A stretch of 64,000 bases of DNA from Mimachlamys varia (Eukaryota; Mollusca; Bivalvia; Pectinida; Pectinidae): assembly GCA_947623455.1 (NCBI GenBank), contig OX392529.1, forward strand, positions 64,045,686 to 64,109,685. Direction: 5' to 3'. Positions 50,128 through 61,454 of the stretch are shown in pieces; position 1 is the stretch's first letter; each line of letters starts with the position of its first letter. A program made the position numbers and the translations under genes. Under the pieces are notes generated by a model. That model worked only from the letters and a program-made list of their open reading frames with translations, made no database searches and was not told where the DNA came from.

Positions 50128-51080
50128 AGTAGTTTAGAAAGCATTATCCCGGACTTTTGTTTAATCCCCTAACCGTATAACAAGCAAACTGTTGTTTGGA
50201 CATCGTGTAATGGGCGTACACCTCAACATAATTATGCACGGATCCAGTTAAAGCGGTTACCGTGAAGTTAAGTGGAGATGGGCCCTATAGTACGCGTAAT
50301 AGTACCATGCTGCCAACAAGCCGTGTTGTTTGGAAAGCACGGCAAACACCATCGATATATATCTACTTTTCAAACTGCAGTTCATCCTGAAAGTTTCAGG
50401 GGTTACGATAGTGTGCACAATAGGCACGGTGTCTGTAGGTTAATACTTGGCGTGCACAGAGCCTCTGATTTTTTATGAAATATCCAAAAGGTGCCGAGAA
50501 CATGAATTGCAAAGAAGCCTCAGGAATTGTTGAGATGACTGGAATCAAATTGTCGTAGCACTTGTATGATACTCCCTCATACTATTTCTCTACGACCGTG
50601 TCATATCCGCAGGATGCGTTTCAGTTATTCCAGAATAACAGAAATGATAAATTAATATTTGGACAAGTTAATCGAATCATTCGATCACAAAGAGCTCATG
50701 GGCAAACTTGTCACGCTATAATATTGGTCATACATTTGGTTTCAAACATTGTACTATGATATAAAAACGTAAAATTTTAACCGTCATAGAAGAAGACCTT
50801 TTTTACAATTTACAATTTTATAAACTTTCACCTCTGAATATTTCATGGGCATCTGAATATTTTTTCGAAAGTCAACCGCGTTAATTATGATAACATTAAG
50901 AAATGTCAATATCATGGCAGACTTGTACACCGCATGTGTGCAAAGGAATTGTTCTTTCAAGAACAATTGTCAATTACCACGGCAAGTTTTGTAAGAGAAT
51001 CCATAATCCTCCGATATTGATAATTTATAGATACAAAGTTACATATTTCTATTAATATTGACTCAGAAAAAGATCATTAT
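50128..51080. other. Intergenic DNA with unassigned small frames
   Basis: The frames at 50272-50478 and 50562-50759 have no recognisable domain. No tandem repeat is seen. Confidence 0.4.
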
Positions 51081-51172
51081 TATGAACTTTGCAAATCCAC
51101 ACCATCTTTTATTATGAACATTGCAAATCCATACCATCTTTTATAATGAACTTTGCAAATCCATACAAATGT
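51081..51172. repeat. Short tandem repeat, 32-bp unit, ~3 copies
   Basis: The block ttatgaactttgcaaatcca then ccatcttttatt recurs at 51081, 51113 and 51145 with small changes. Confidence 0.85.
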
Positions 51173-53360
51173 TTTAAGAGTGTGTAAATGTTAGCAATGT
51201 GACAAAGTAAGTGAAATATATGCGGTGTTCAAGGTGAAAGCCACTAAATCTTATTTTTATTACCATATTTTAAGCTGCGAGACTCAAACATTGGGACACC
51301 AGGAAATTGTGGGGGAAAACAAACCAATCACTAACCCTAATTGTACCGTCGCTTACGCTGTATTCGAAACTAAGGTTTTTGCATTGAGAATTCACCGGAG
51401 TAATTCGAAAATATATAGAGTGGTATTTATCTTAGATGCAACCTATAATTACATGGCACGTATCGCCGATAAAGTAGACGACGCTTAGTCTTCTGGATCA
51501 CCTGGTTTTATTCTTTTGTCCTGTTTCAAGGGTTTCCGTGTATCTCCTTTGTATATATTTTGCCCTACGTTTGATCGATTTTGAGTTAAAATTATGGTTT
51601 TGTTAACACTTTCGTAATCTCTGATTTTTTCTCTTGTGAAAATATGACATTAATAACGATATTGTCGGTTTTACTGCAATATTTTGATAGTGTGTGGTTT
51701 AGTTTTCCCACAGGGCTTTCACGCATAGGGAAGCACTAAAAGTGGACAATGAGTTTACATATCCTATCCCCGCGTTTTGCCGATTATAAGTTTGACAACA
51801 AATACAGCCGTGGCCTACTTATTTTACATTACGCTAAAAAACAATCTAACATAACGAATCTACTATTGTAGGTTCAAGGTATGGACAATACGGTCAAGGC
51901 AAACTTATAAAATCGTATAACATTATGTTAACTATGACATTTCGAGATTGTCTCTCCTCCGTCTCAGAATGTACTTGTATGCAAATACTCAACTTGTTAC
52001 CAATGCCTACGGATAAATACTTTCAGTCAAAGGTCGAATTTCAATTTGCAATCTCAAGATAAACTTGTATACTTAATGTTATTAATAAAATTATAGAAGA
52101 TATACCCATGCAAGTAGTGCTCGTAAGTTCAATCAATGATAATGACTGGGTAAATAGCAGCTGCACAACACCAGAGAAACGATTAAAATATCGGGCCTGG
52201 CTCTTTAGTATTTTACCCAGCATGGTTCAAATGTTTTTAAGGATTAAATCAAAACAAGATGAAAATTGGCTACCAGTTTCTGGGATTGGTTTCTTTTTAA
52301 ATTCCAGAAAATGCACATGTCGATACATAATCAAAATATCAAAAAATTATATTTTTAATCAAAATAGCATTGTAGCTCGTTTATGGAGTTAACGAAATGA
52401 TGTTAACCAATAACATCATTAGGTGTGGAATCTTGTGTAGTCGCATTCCCCTGTGATAAACAGCGGGTTGCCAATAATTGATATATAGCATTATTTCCCA
52501 TTCATAATAAGGCACTATTTAACTCTATAATTGCAATGAGTAAGATATCCATGTTTCGCAGCGGGAACGTATAGGCGATTTAAACACCAGTTCATATTGA
52601 ATTTAAGATATCATTGTACAAAATTATCTAAAGCAAATGAAGGACTCAAATAAATCAATACTTGTTCTGAAACCATATTGTTATTTATGAGCGTATTGCA
52701 TATAAGGTTTACAAAAGTGATTATAAATAAGTTATTTTAATGTTTCCAATTAGGCCTATTTTAAAATATATTTTTACATATTATTATATGTTTAGCTTTA
52801 TTTTAGGTTTTGTTGTTTATTTTTTTGTTGTTTAACTTCCCATCACATGTGCTAAAGGCATTTAAAGACGGGCTCTTGGTTATGGGATAATTGTGTTGTG
52901 AGTGCCAGTGTATTTGGTAGATTTGCGTAAGCCTCCTTTTGATAGTGCAAAACATTGTGATACACGTATTACACCGAAGCATACTGCCAAGGCCCCGTCG
53001 GAACACCCCGACCGGTCACATCAAACTGACAATGGGTGAACCAGTCGTTCCATTTACCTAATAATGAACATCAAGCTGGGAGTAGTAACTAACAATTTGT
53101 GAGACTTTGTTACTTCTCGGTCATATGACAGGTTCCAAGACTTCCACACAGGGGCGAACGCGCAACTAAAAGCCAAAAGTTTGGCAGTGACAAGTGATAC
53201 AAAAGGGGAAAAAATAGGAGCAAACCTCAAGTCGTCCTTACACCTACCCTCAGTATAATATCGTGGACTTGTGTCAATATACTTCAGTTTTGTTCAATTA
53301 TTAAGTCGACATTTGATCTGACCTATTACAGGAGGCTGAAACGAACATAACGCAGCCTCA
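51173..53360. other. AT-rich intergenic DNA
   Basis: Frames of 60-94 codons (51225-51488 plus, 52108-52392 plus) are unassigned. The segment near 52985-53330 is less AT-rich and leads into the next minisatellite. No gene is supported. Confidence 0.4.
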
Positions 53361-54412
53361 AAGCATACACTCACATAGCCTACACCCACATAGCCTACAC
53401 CCACACAGCCTACACCCACATAGCCTCACCCACATAGCCTACACCTACATAGCATACACCCACACAGCCTACACCCACATAGCCTCACCCACATAGCCTA
53501 CACCCACAGCCTACACCCACATAGCCTACACCCACATAACCTACACCTACATAGCCTTCACCTACATAGCCTACACCCACATAGCCTACACCCACATAGC
53601 CTTCACCCACATAGCCTACACCCACATAGCCTACACCCACATAGCCTACACCCACATAGCCTACACCCACAGCCTACACCCACATAGCCTACACCCACAT
53701 AGCCTACACCTACATAGCCTACACCCACACAGCCTACACCCACATAGCCTACACCCACATAACCTACACCTACATAGCCTACACCTACATAGCCTACACC
53801 CACATAGCCTACACCCACATAGCCTACACCCACATAGCCTACACCCACATAGCCTACACCCACATAGCCTACACCCACATAGCCTACACCCACAGCCTAC
53901 ACCCACATAGCCTACACCCACATAGCCTACACCTACATAGCCTACACCCACACAGCCTACACCCACATAGCCTCACCCACATAGCCTACACCCACATAGC
54001 CTACACCCACATAGCCTACACCCACATAGCCTACACCTACATAGCCTACACCCACATAGCCTCACCCACATAGCCTACACCCACATAGCCTACACCTACA
54101 TAGACTACACCTACATAGCCTACACCCACATAGCCTACACCCACATAGCCTACACCCACATAGCCTACACCTACATAGCCTACACCCACATAGCCTACAC
54201 CCACATAGCCTACACCTACATAGACTACACCTACATAGCCTACACCAACATAGCCTACACCCACATAGCCTACACCCACATAGCCTACACCTACATAGCC
54301 TACACCCACATAGCCTACACCCACATAGCCTACACCTACATAGACTACTCCTACATAGCCTACACCCACATAGCCTACACCCACATAGCCTACACCCACA
54401 TAGCCTACACCA
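53361..54412. repeat. Minisatellite, 15-bp unit, ~70 copies
   Basis: The unit is catagcctacaccca with variants cacctacat, tagactac, cacacagcc and 10-11-bp short forms. On the minus strand it reads as a VGVGY pentapeptide repeat or, in another frame, as CRLCG. The short forms shift the frame repeatedly, so these elastin-like strings are not evidence of a protein. Confidence 0.97.
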
Positions 54413-55439
54413 GGTGGATCTTAACTGTTGATAGGGCGTTTTAGTCAAACTATATATATAAAAACAGTTGAGTTGTGAGTAGAATACGTGTTATGACGTA
54501 TGAATGATATTACTTTTGCTTTTATTTGGTTAAAACCACAACCTTTCTCTATTGAAATAGTTACCAAGAACTATAATATCTATGCACAACATCTGTAATT
54601 AATGTTTATCGATCCCGGTTTGAACAAAACTATTGATATCGATAATTAGGCATTCTATTATGGTATTATTAAATGAGGAAACTCTTTAAATATTTGTCTT
54701 GAGATTATTACATTAATACTTAATATGTCATTGTGATCGCAAGTAATCTAAACACTGATTTATGTCATCTTGTCTGAAATTATTATTAGCAACATGTGTC
54801 AAAACATGACTTAAATCAGAAAACTGCATCTTCTATATAACACTGATACCACGTGTCACCTAATCATAATATTATGATATAATTTATCACATGATATGCT
54901 CTTTGTGTATTTTACATCATTAGGCTTCTATCCGTGCAGAAAATATATTTACACTATCGAGTTATGAAATGTCACACATGTCATTATGTTACACATACTT
55001 TATTTGCAAATTGAATTGCGTCCGAACCAATAAAGTCATTTGTCAATATGTATACATCTCATGTTCTTATTTTAACTACAGACAAAAAAAGCCGTTCATG
55101 ATTTGAACATGAACAGTTACATGACAGACAAGCCAGTAATAATCAAATGTATGGAAAACAATATGTGTGTTTGACTCCAGCTCTGATTCAAAGAATTCTG
55201 TATAATCAAACCTTAGGGAAGTAGATACAAAGAGTATAAACGTTCCTTCCAATACGGTTTGAAATGTCGACATGCGCAATACAGAGTGTATCAGGAGATT
55301 GCCTTACCGAAAATCTGTGAGTGTTACTTTGAATCTCTTACATGTATCAAAATTTCTTTCTGCCATTCTTACTATACCATTAAATTAGGGCTAGCCTTAT
55401 TAATTAACTACAGTGTATATATGTGAGAACAGTGGTATT
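54413..55439. other. AT-rich spacer
   Basis: No recognisable gene or tandem repeat. Confidence 0.5.
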
Positions 55440-55690
55440 AAAGGGGTGAGGATTTTGAAAACAAAACTTGAAAGATCTAATAATTCTTGAAAACCCCGTC
55501 ATCAAAAAAGGTTTCGTTTATAAAAACATTTGATTTGTCAACCCTGTACTCTACCATACCTCATACGAAACTGACAGCACGTCTCCGATATCTCATTATG
55601 AGGTTTTTTTTCAAGAAAGAAGAACGACGACATAAATATATGGTTGTGGGTTATCTTAGTCCAGGTTGTGAAAAACCCAAGAATAGCTCA
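55440..55690 (+). pseudogene. Reverse transcriptase fragment, Penelope-like type
   Basis: The plus frame starting near 55490 reads IKTFDLSTLYSTIPHTKL, then RYLIMRFFFKKEERRHKY and MVVGY, the RT palm motif region of a retroelement family common in invertebrates. The frame ends at 55727 without a downstream catalytic box. It has no ATG suited to a start (the open frame begins at TTG). It is a fragment facing a longer minus-strand relative that covers the same region. Family assignment to Penelope-like elements is from memory of motif style and is tentative. Confidence 0.7.
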
Positions 55691-55779
55691 GATGAAATAT
55701 ATAAATTGAATTATGATACGAATGATTAAAAAAAATAAAACTTACCAAAGCGTTAACAAAATCATAATCCGAACTCAAA

Positions 55780-56800
55780 ATCGATCAAACTAGGGGCAAA
55801 ATATGAACAAGGAACGAGGAAAGCAGCTAATGTAGAAGAGCCTATTGTGTCCTTAATTCAAGTTCAAAAGGGTACATACGATCGATTTGGTCTGCAAACT
55901 TCTTGTTGTTCATGGACAACACATTGTCGATATGTTTGAAAGTGAAATTAAAAGATTTGGCAAGATTGTTGTTACCTGGTTAGCCAATCCACAAAATCAG
56001 CCTCGTATAAAAACAAAAACAGATCAGCTAAGAGTGGGGCATAGTTTGTTCTCATAGGGATGCAATGCAACAGTCTACCGGAAAACCTTTCCTCCGAACG
56101 CAACAAAAATATTGTCGATTATGAATCCTATCATCCTTACTATATCTTCTTCAGTAAATTAGCTTTTGTCTTGTTATTCACAAAGTATGCTACAGGATTG
56201 CTCACTACCATATATTTGCATCACCCTCCATCTTTTTCTGAAAAAAATCTCTCATAATGAGAGATCTAAGACGTTCCTTCAGTTTTGTATGATATATGGA
56301 GTGTACAGGGTGGAAAAATCACATGTTTTTATTTTAAAAAAAACATTTCTAGGAGGGGGTGCTCAAAATTGATCAAAAGATCTTTCGAGTTTTCAAAATC
56401 TACATCCCGTTAATTCCAATCCTGGAGAGAACAATGTCACAATAAGTCTGAAGCCCTGATTTAATTGTACTAAGAATGGTAGTAGGAAGTTTTGACAAAG
56501 GCTTGGTCGAGCAATAAGAAGAAGCGGCGATAAACGTTACTTATAAGGATCTTTGTGTAGTTTAGGTATCCAATAAAGACGAGGTAGGTCAGCGTCTTGG
56601 TTTGCAATTCCTGGTTGACAATACATTTGTTGAGCGCCACTGTATAGTTATGGTGTGTATACTATCGAGGGAGAAGAACTTATGGATTCATCGATTTGCC
56701 CATTTTAAGGAACTCCGTGGCGAGGGAAGGATGTTTCAATAGGATGTTGTAATCGGCCGAATCGTTTTTAGTGCGATAACGACTGTTCGGTATTCGTCTT
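55780..56800 (-). pseudogene. Reverse transcriptase pseudogene, Penelope-like type
   Basis: On the minus strand the normal order of RT motifs can be followed across frameshifts and stops. PRLYWIPKLHKDPYK lies at about 56540-56583, a decayed STKPLS region at 56494-56512, and a TLY region with KLKERLRSLIMRDFF at about 56250-56305. Then come AYFVNNKT near 56180, DNIFVAFGGKVF near 56075-56110, and APLLADLFL near 56010-56045. The catalytic box region is HIDN followed by VLSMNNKKFADQ at about 55880-55935. The catalytic pair is damaged (DN in place of DD), and at least four stops or frameshifts are present. It is inactive. Confidence 0.82.
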
Positions 56801-57552
56801 GAGTATATGATTACTGGCGTGGTGGCAGCGGTAGTAATCTACGTCAACATAAGCAATCTTACAGCAGGATAAGTAGGGCGTTATTACTCGTCGCACTGTA
56901 CAACGGAACGACGGTTCCACTACAGTGAATTATATACAATTCACGCTCCTCAATGGTCACAATGAAACTCCAAAACAATGGTCATTGTCCAATTCAGAAA
57001 CATTAACATCATATGAGATATGGAGACAGAATCTTTAATACACATTATCTCTCGATAGGAACTTTGCATTTATTTATTTTTTGGGATGGAAGGGTTCACT
57101 TGGCTTTGGAAAGTGAACAATGCACCGCTCATGGGTCTTAAAGACGATTTCGAACATATCCCCGAAGAATTGAGTCGCACGGCAGCCCATAAAATAGAAT
57201 ATCTTTGTCCTATCATTTCGGGAAAAAGCACAATAAGGAATTCCACTTCCGTTTCCAATATCTGGGGCAAGCTATACCGATGCATAATGGTATCCAGTTT
57301 ACCGGACCCCCATTTCTTGTGTTTAATGTTATGTATGGCATAAGGGAGGTAACTCTAGAAGATTCTAGAAAACGCCAGGTTGTTTACACATTATGTAAAT
57401 TGTTAACATAGATTCATCTTCTGGAGAAGTATTTTCAAGAAGTAGAGGATTCTAGATTATACTAGCCTTTTAAATATTTAACATAAATACCCTGACAGAA
57501 AACGGGGATAGAACTGTTCCATAATTGAATGCCGTGTTATAATTATATTGAT
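56801..57552. other. Unassigned stretch
   Basis: It holds overlapping frames of 68-85 codons (57086-57343 plus and its shadows) with no recognisable domain. It is less AT-rich than its surroundings, so it may be further transposon sequence. Confidence 0.35.
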
Positions 57553-57664
57553 TCTTAATTCCAGTGACTGTGAACTGTGTTTACATTCTTAATTCCCGTG
57601 ACTGTGAACTGTGTTTACATTCTTAATTCCCGTGACTGTGAACTGTGTTTACATTCTTAATTCG
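57553..57664. repeat. Short tandem repeat, 34-bp unit, ~3.3 copies
   Basis: The unit is cttaattcccgtgactgtga then actgtgtttacatt. The last partial copy ends at cttaattcggg. Confidence 0.93.
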
Positions 57665-57688
57665 GGAATAACGGATTGGACGGAGTCC

Positions 57689-58377
57689 TACAGAGACATC
57701 TCTTAATGCAACTAAGTTGAGTAACTGGTACACCACTCCGTTTAATACGAGTAGTGTAACCCTAACCCTAACCCTACAGGGACATCTCTTAATGCAGCTA
57801 AGTCGAGTAACTGGTACACCACTCCGTTTAATACGAGTAGTGTAACCCTAACCCTAACCCTACAGGGACATCTCTTAATGCAGCTAAGTTGAGTAACTGG
57901 TACACCACTCCGTTTAATACGAGTAGTGTAACCCTAACCCTAACCCTACAGGGACATCTCTTAATGCAGCTAAGTTGAGTAACTGGTACACCACTCCGTT
58001 TAATACGAGTAGTGTAACCCTAACCCTAACCCTACAGGGACATCTCTTAATGCAGCTAAGTTGGGTAACTGGTACACCACTCCGTTTAATACGAGTAGTG
58101 TAACCCTAACCCTAACCCTACAGGGACATCTCTTAATGCAGCTAAGTTGGGTAACTGGTACACCACTCCGTTTAATACGAGTAGTGTAACCCTAACCCTA
58201 ACCCTACAGGGACATCTCTTCATGCAGCTAAGTTGGGTAACTGGTACACCACTCCGTTTAATACGAGTAGTGTAACCCTAACCCTAACCCTACAGGGACA
58301 TCTCTTAATGCAGCTAAGTTGAGTAACTGGTACACCACTCCGTTTAATACGAGTAGTGTAACCCTAACCCTAACCCT
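57689..58377. repeat. 86-bp subtelomeric repeat with three embedded telomere repeats, 8 copies
   Basis: Each unit runs from tacagggacatctcttaatg through agctaagttgagtaactggt and acaccactccgtttaatacg to gagtagtg, and ends in (TAACCC)3-like sequence. Eight copies fit 689 bp exactly and differ at only a few sites (aagtcg, gttggg, tcatgc). The first copy has cagagac and lacks telomere sequence before it. The embedded repeats are in CCCTAA orientation, opposite to the terminal tract. Confidence 0.97.
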
Positions 58378-58378
58378 G

Positions 58379-58650
58379 CCAACACTTTAACCCACTAGAC
58401 CATCACGGAGCCACTGCTAGCTGACGACTTGTAAATGCTTATAAATCTACTAAACTTATTCTCTTTTTGTTTTCTTCCATGACTGTAATGAAAATGGAGC
58501 CCGCATCTGTTGTGGTGCCAACGTCTTAACCCACTAGACAAATGCGGGACCCATTGCTAACTGACGACTTTGAAATGCTTATAAATCTACTAAATGCATT
58601 CTATTTGTGTTTTCTACCATGACTTTCCCATTTTTGCGAATTTAGTCTCC
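58379..58650 (-). repeat. Tandem pair of tRNA-like SINE head fragments
   Basis: Two ~139-bp copies each contain, on the minus strand, a box-A-like tctagtggg motif followed by ttaa (58392-58402 and 58531-58541). They share tgctagctgacgacttg or tgctaactgacgacttt and aatgcttataaatctacta. No good box B was seen. They are likely SINE-derived and tandemly duplicated. Confidence 0.6.
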
Positions 58651-58878
58651 AAATGTTGCCCAAAGTTGCTTGAAAGATTCCCATTGAAGATTTTTAATCA
58701 ATCATGTCATAATATTTCATTCGTTTGAAAAAAAATGATTTTGCGCAATAGTACCCGAATAATAAAAAAAAATCACAAGAAGACCCCTCGCACAACAACA
58801 AAATAGGTTTGTTAGTGTAATATAGTATATATATAGGTAACCTTATTTTTAATTACGAAAAAAAGAAAATGTAATACT
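58651..58878. other. AT-rich spacer before the hairpin satellite
   Basis: Poly-A and poly-T runs; nothing recognised. Confidence 0.5.
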
Positions 58879-61454
58879 TAACCCTTTGAAAATTGCACTT
58901 TTGCTACCAAATATTTGGTGAGGTAGCAAAAGTGCCACTGTGTTAGGGTTAAGGCAATTTCCAGTGTATAATTTCACATTGTCTTTATCAAAGTGATATA
59001 GAAGTTTGAACTCTCTTTTTGTATTTTCGATGAAGCGAAAAGGAAGATGCAATACCTCATCCTACGACAGGGGCACTTTTGTTACCAAACGTTTTTTCAT
59101 TGGTAGCGAAAGTACCACTGTTCTAGGGCTAATGTATTTCTCAGCATATAGTAATACATTTTCTTAATCGAAGTGATTTCAGTTTATTAACAGGCATTTC
59201 GCAGTTTTGATTACACGAAAAAGAATGTTTCATACTTAATCCTACGGCAGTGGCACTTTTGCTACTAAAGCTTTATATTTTGGTAGCAAAAGTGCCATTT
59301 TCTTAGGGTTGAGTTTTTTTAGGTATATAATATTGCATCTTATTTATCTAAATGATATCAAAATATAATCTCGCATTTCCAAAGTTTAATTAAACGAAAA
59401 GGAATATTTACTGCTTAACCTTACGACAGTGGCACTTTTGCTACTGAAACTTTTTTTTCGGTAGCAAAATTGCCACTGTTCTAGGGTTGAAGTATTTCTC
59501 AATATATGATATAGTATCTTTTTTATCTAAGTGATATTAATGTATAAACTACCATCTCGTACTTTTGATTAAATACAAAGGAATATTTATTGCTTAACCC
59601 TACGACAGTGGCACTTTTGCTACCGAAACTTTTTTTTCGGTAGCAAAAGTGCCACTGTTTTAGGGCTAAAGTTTTTATCAGTATATAATAATGCATATTT
59701 GCATTGGTGTTATATCAAAGTTATGACTCGCATGTTGTAATTTCGATGAAGCGAAAATACAAATGTAAAACTTAAACCTACGACAGTGGCACTTTTGCTA
59801 CCGAAATTTTTTTTCGGTAGCAAAAGTGCCACTGTTGTAGGGTTTAGGTTTTTTTCAAGTTCTAATAATGCAAATTTATTATTTATGTTATATCAAAGTA
59901 TTGGCTAGCATTTTGTGTTTTCAGTGAAGCAAAAATAAGATTATATCACTTAAACCTACGACAGTGGCACTAATGCTACCGATAATGTTTTAATCGGTAG
60001 CAAAAGTGCCACTGTTGTAGGGTTGAGGTTTGTTCAACATCTAAAAATGCAGATTTATTATTTATGGTATATTAAAGTATTGGCTCCCATTTGGTATTTT
60101 CGGTGAAGCAAAAAAAATTACATCACTAAAACCTACGATAGTGGCACTTTTGCTACCAAAACTTTTTTTTTCGGTAGCAAAAGTGCCACTGTTGTAGGGT
60201 TGAGGTTTTTTCAAGTTCTAATAATGCAAATTTATTATTTATGTTATATAAAAGTATTTGCTAGCATTTTGTGTTTTAGGTGAAGCAATAATAAAATCAT
60301 ATCACTCAAACCTACGACAATGGCACTTTTGCTACTGAAATTTTATTTTTTCGGTAGCAAAAGTGTCACTGTTGTAGGGTTGAGGTACATTTCAGAAAAA
60401 AATAATGCTTCTTCATCTTCCACGTTATATCAAATTATTGACTCGTCTTTCGTATATTCGGTGATGCGAAAAAACAAATGTATAACTTAAACCTACGACA
60501 GTGGCACTTTTGCTACTGAAACTTTTCTTTCAGTAGCAAAAGTGCCACTGTTATAGGGTTGAAATATTTTTCCGTATCTAAGAATGCATATTTTTTATTT
60601 ATGCTATATCAAAAAATTGACTCGCATTTCGCATTTTCGATGAAGTGAAAATACAAATGTATAACTTAAACCTACGACAGTGGCACTTTTGCTACCGAAA
60701 CTTTTTTTTCGGTAGCAAAAGTGCCACTGTTTTAGGGCTAAAGTTTTTATCGGCATATAATAATGCATATTTGCATTGGTGTTATATCAAAGTTATGACT
60801 CGTATGTTGTAATTTCGATGACGCGAAAATACAAATGTAAAACTTAAACCTACGACAGTGGCACTTTTGCTACCGATAATTTTTTTATCGGTAGCAAAAG
60901 TGCCACTGTTGTAGGGTTGAGGTTTGTTCAGTTTCTAAAAATGCAGATTTATTATTTATGTTATATCAAAGTATTGGCTCGCATTTGGTACTTTCGGTGA
61001 AGCAAAAATAAAATTATATCACTTAAATCTACGACAGTGGCACTTTTGCTACCGATAATATTTTAATCGGTAGCAAAAGTGCCACTGTTGTATAGTTGAG
61101 GTTTTTTCAGTTTCTAATAATGCAGATTTATTATTTATGTTATATTAAAGTATTGGCTCGCATTTGGTGCTTTCGGTGAAGCAAAAATAAAATTATATCA
61201 CTTAAATCTACGACATTGGCACTTTTGCTACCGATAATGTTTTTATCGGTAGCAAAAGTACCACTGTTGTAGGGTTGAGGTTTTTTTCAGTTTTAATAAT
61301 GCCTATATATTATTTATGTTATATCAAAGTATTGGCTCGCATTTGGTACTTTCGGTGAAGCAAAAATAAAAATATATCACTTAAAGCTAGAACAATGGCA
61401 CTTTTGCTACCGAAACTTTTTTCGGTAGCAAAAGTGCCATTGTTGTAGGGTTGA
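58879..61454. repeat. Subtelomeric hairpin satellite, ~179-bp unit, ~15 copies
   Basis: Each unit has a ~75-bp inverted repeat and a ~105-bp AT-rich linker. The left arm consensus is cctacgacagtggcactttt then gctaccgaaa. A T-rich loop of ~6-10 bases follows, then the right arm tttcggtagcaaaagtgcca and ctgttgtaggg. Hairpins lie near 58879, 59061, 59241, 59415, 59594, 59772, 59950, 60128, 60308, 60488, 60667, 60845, 61024, 61203 and 61382, so spacing is ~176-182 bp. Linkers share tatatcaaagtattggctcg then catttggtatttt in the right half. The left units are the most diverged. There is no coding potential. Confidence 0.97.
59772..59846. repeat. Representative hairpin of the satellite
   Basis: The left arm from aaacctacgaca to gctaccgaaa and the right arm from tttcggtagc to tgttgtagggttt pair over ~32 positions. 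There is one mismatch (g against t, a wobble if transcribed) and one single-base bulge. The loop is only T residues. Confidence 0.95.

Noticed and set aside
49734..50172. Plus-strand frames of 96-132 codons with 12-residue repeats
   Set aside because: They are caused by the 36-bp minisatellite. The flanking residues are not recognisable, and three frames are open at once.
53485..54448. Elastin-like VGVGY and Cys-rich CRLCG repeats on the minus strand
   Set aside because: The 15-bp tandem repeat with frequent short units shifts the frame. No signal peptide or flanking coding sequence was seen.
57086..57343. 85-codon plus frame overlapping a 71-codon minus frame
   Set aside because: I recognise no protein family in either strand. 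It may be transposon debris but there is no support for a gene.
58879..61454. CRISPR array or bacterial-type terminators (regular hairpins with T-runs)
   Set aside because: The linkers are themselves repeated and homologous, the context is a eukaryotic chromosome end, and there are no genes to terminate. It is a satellite.
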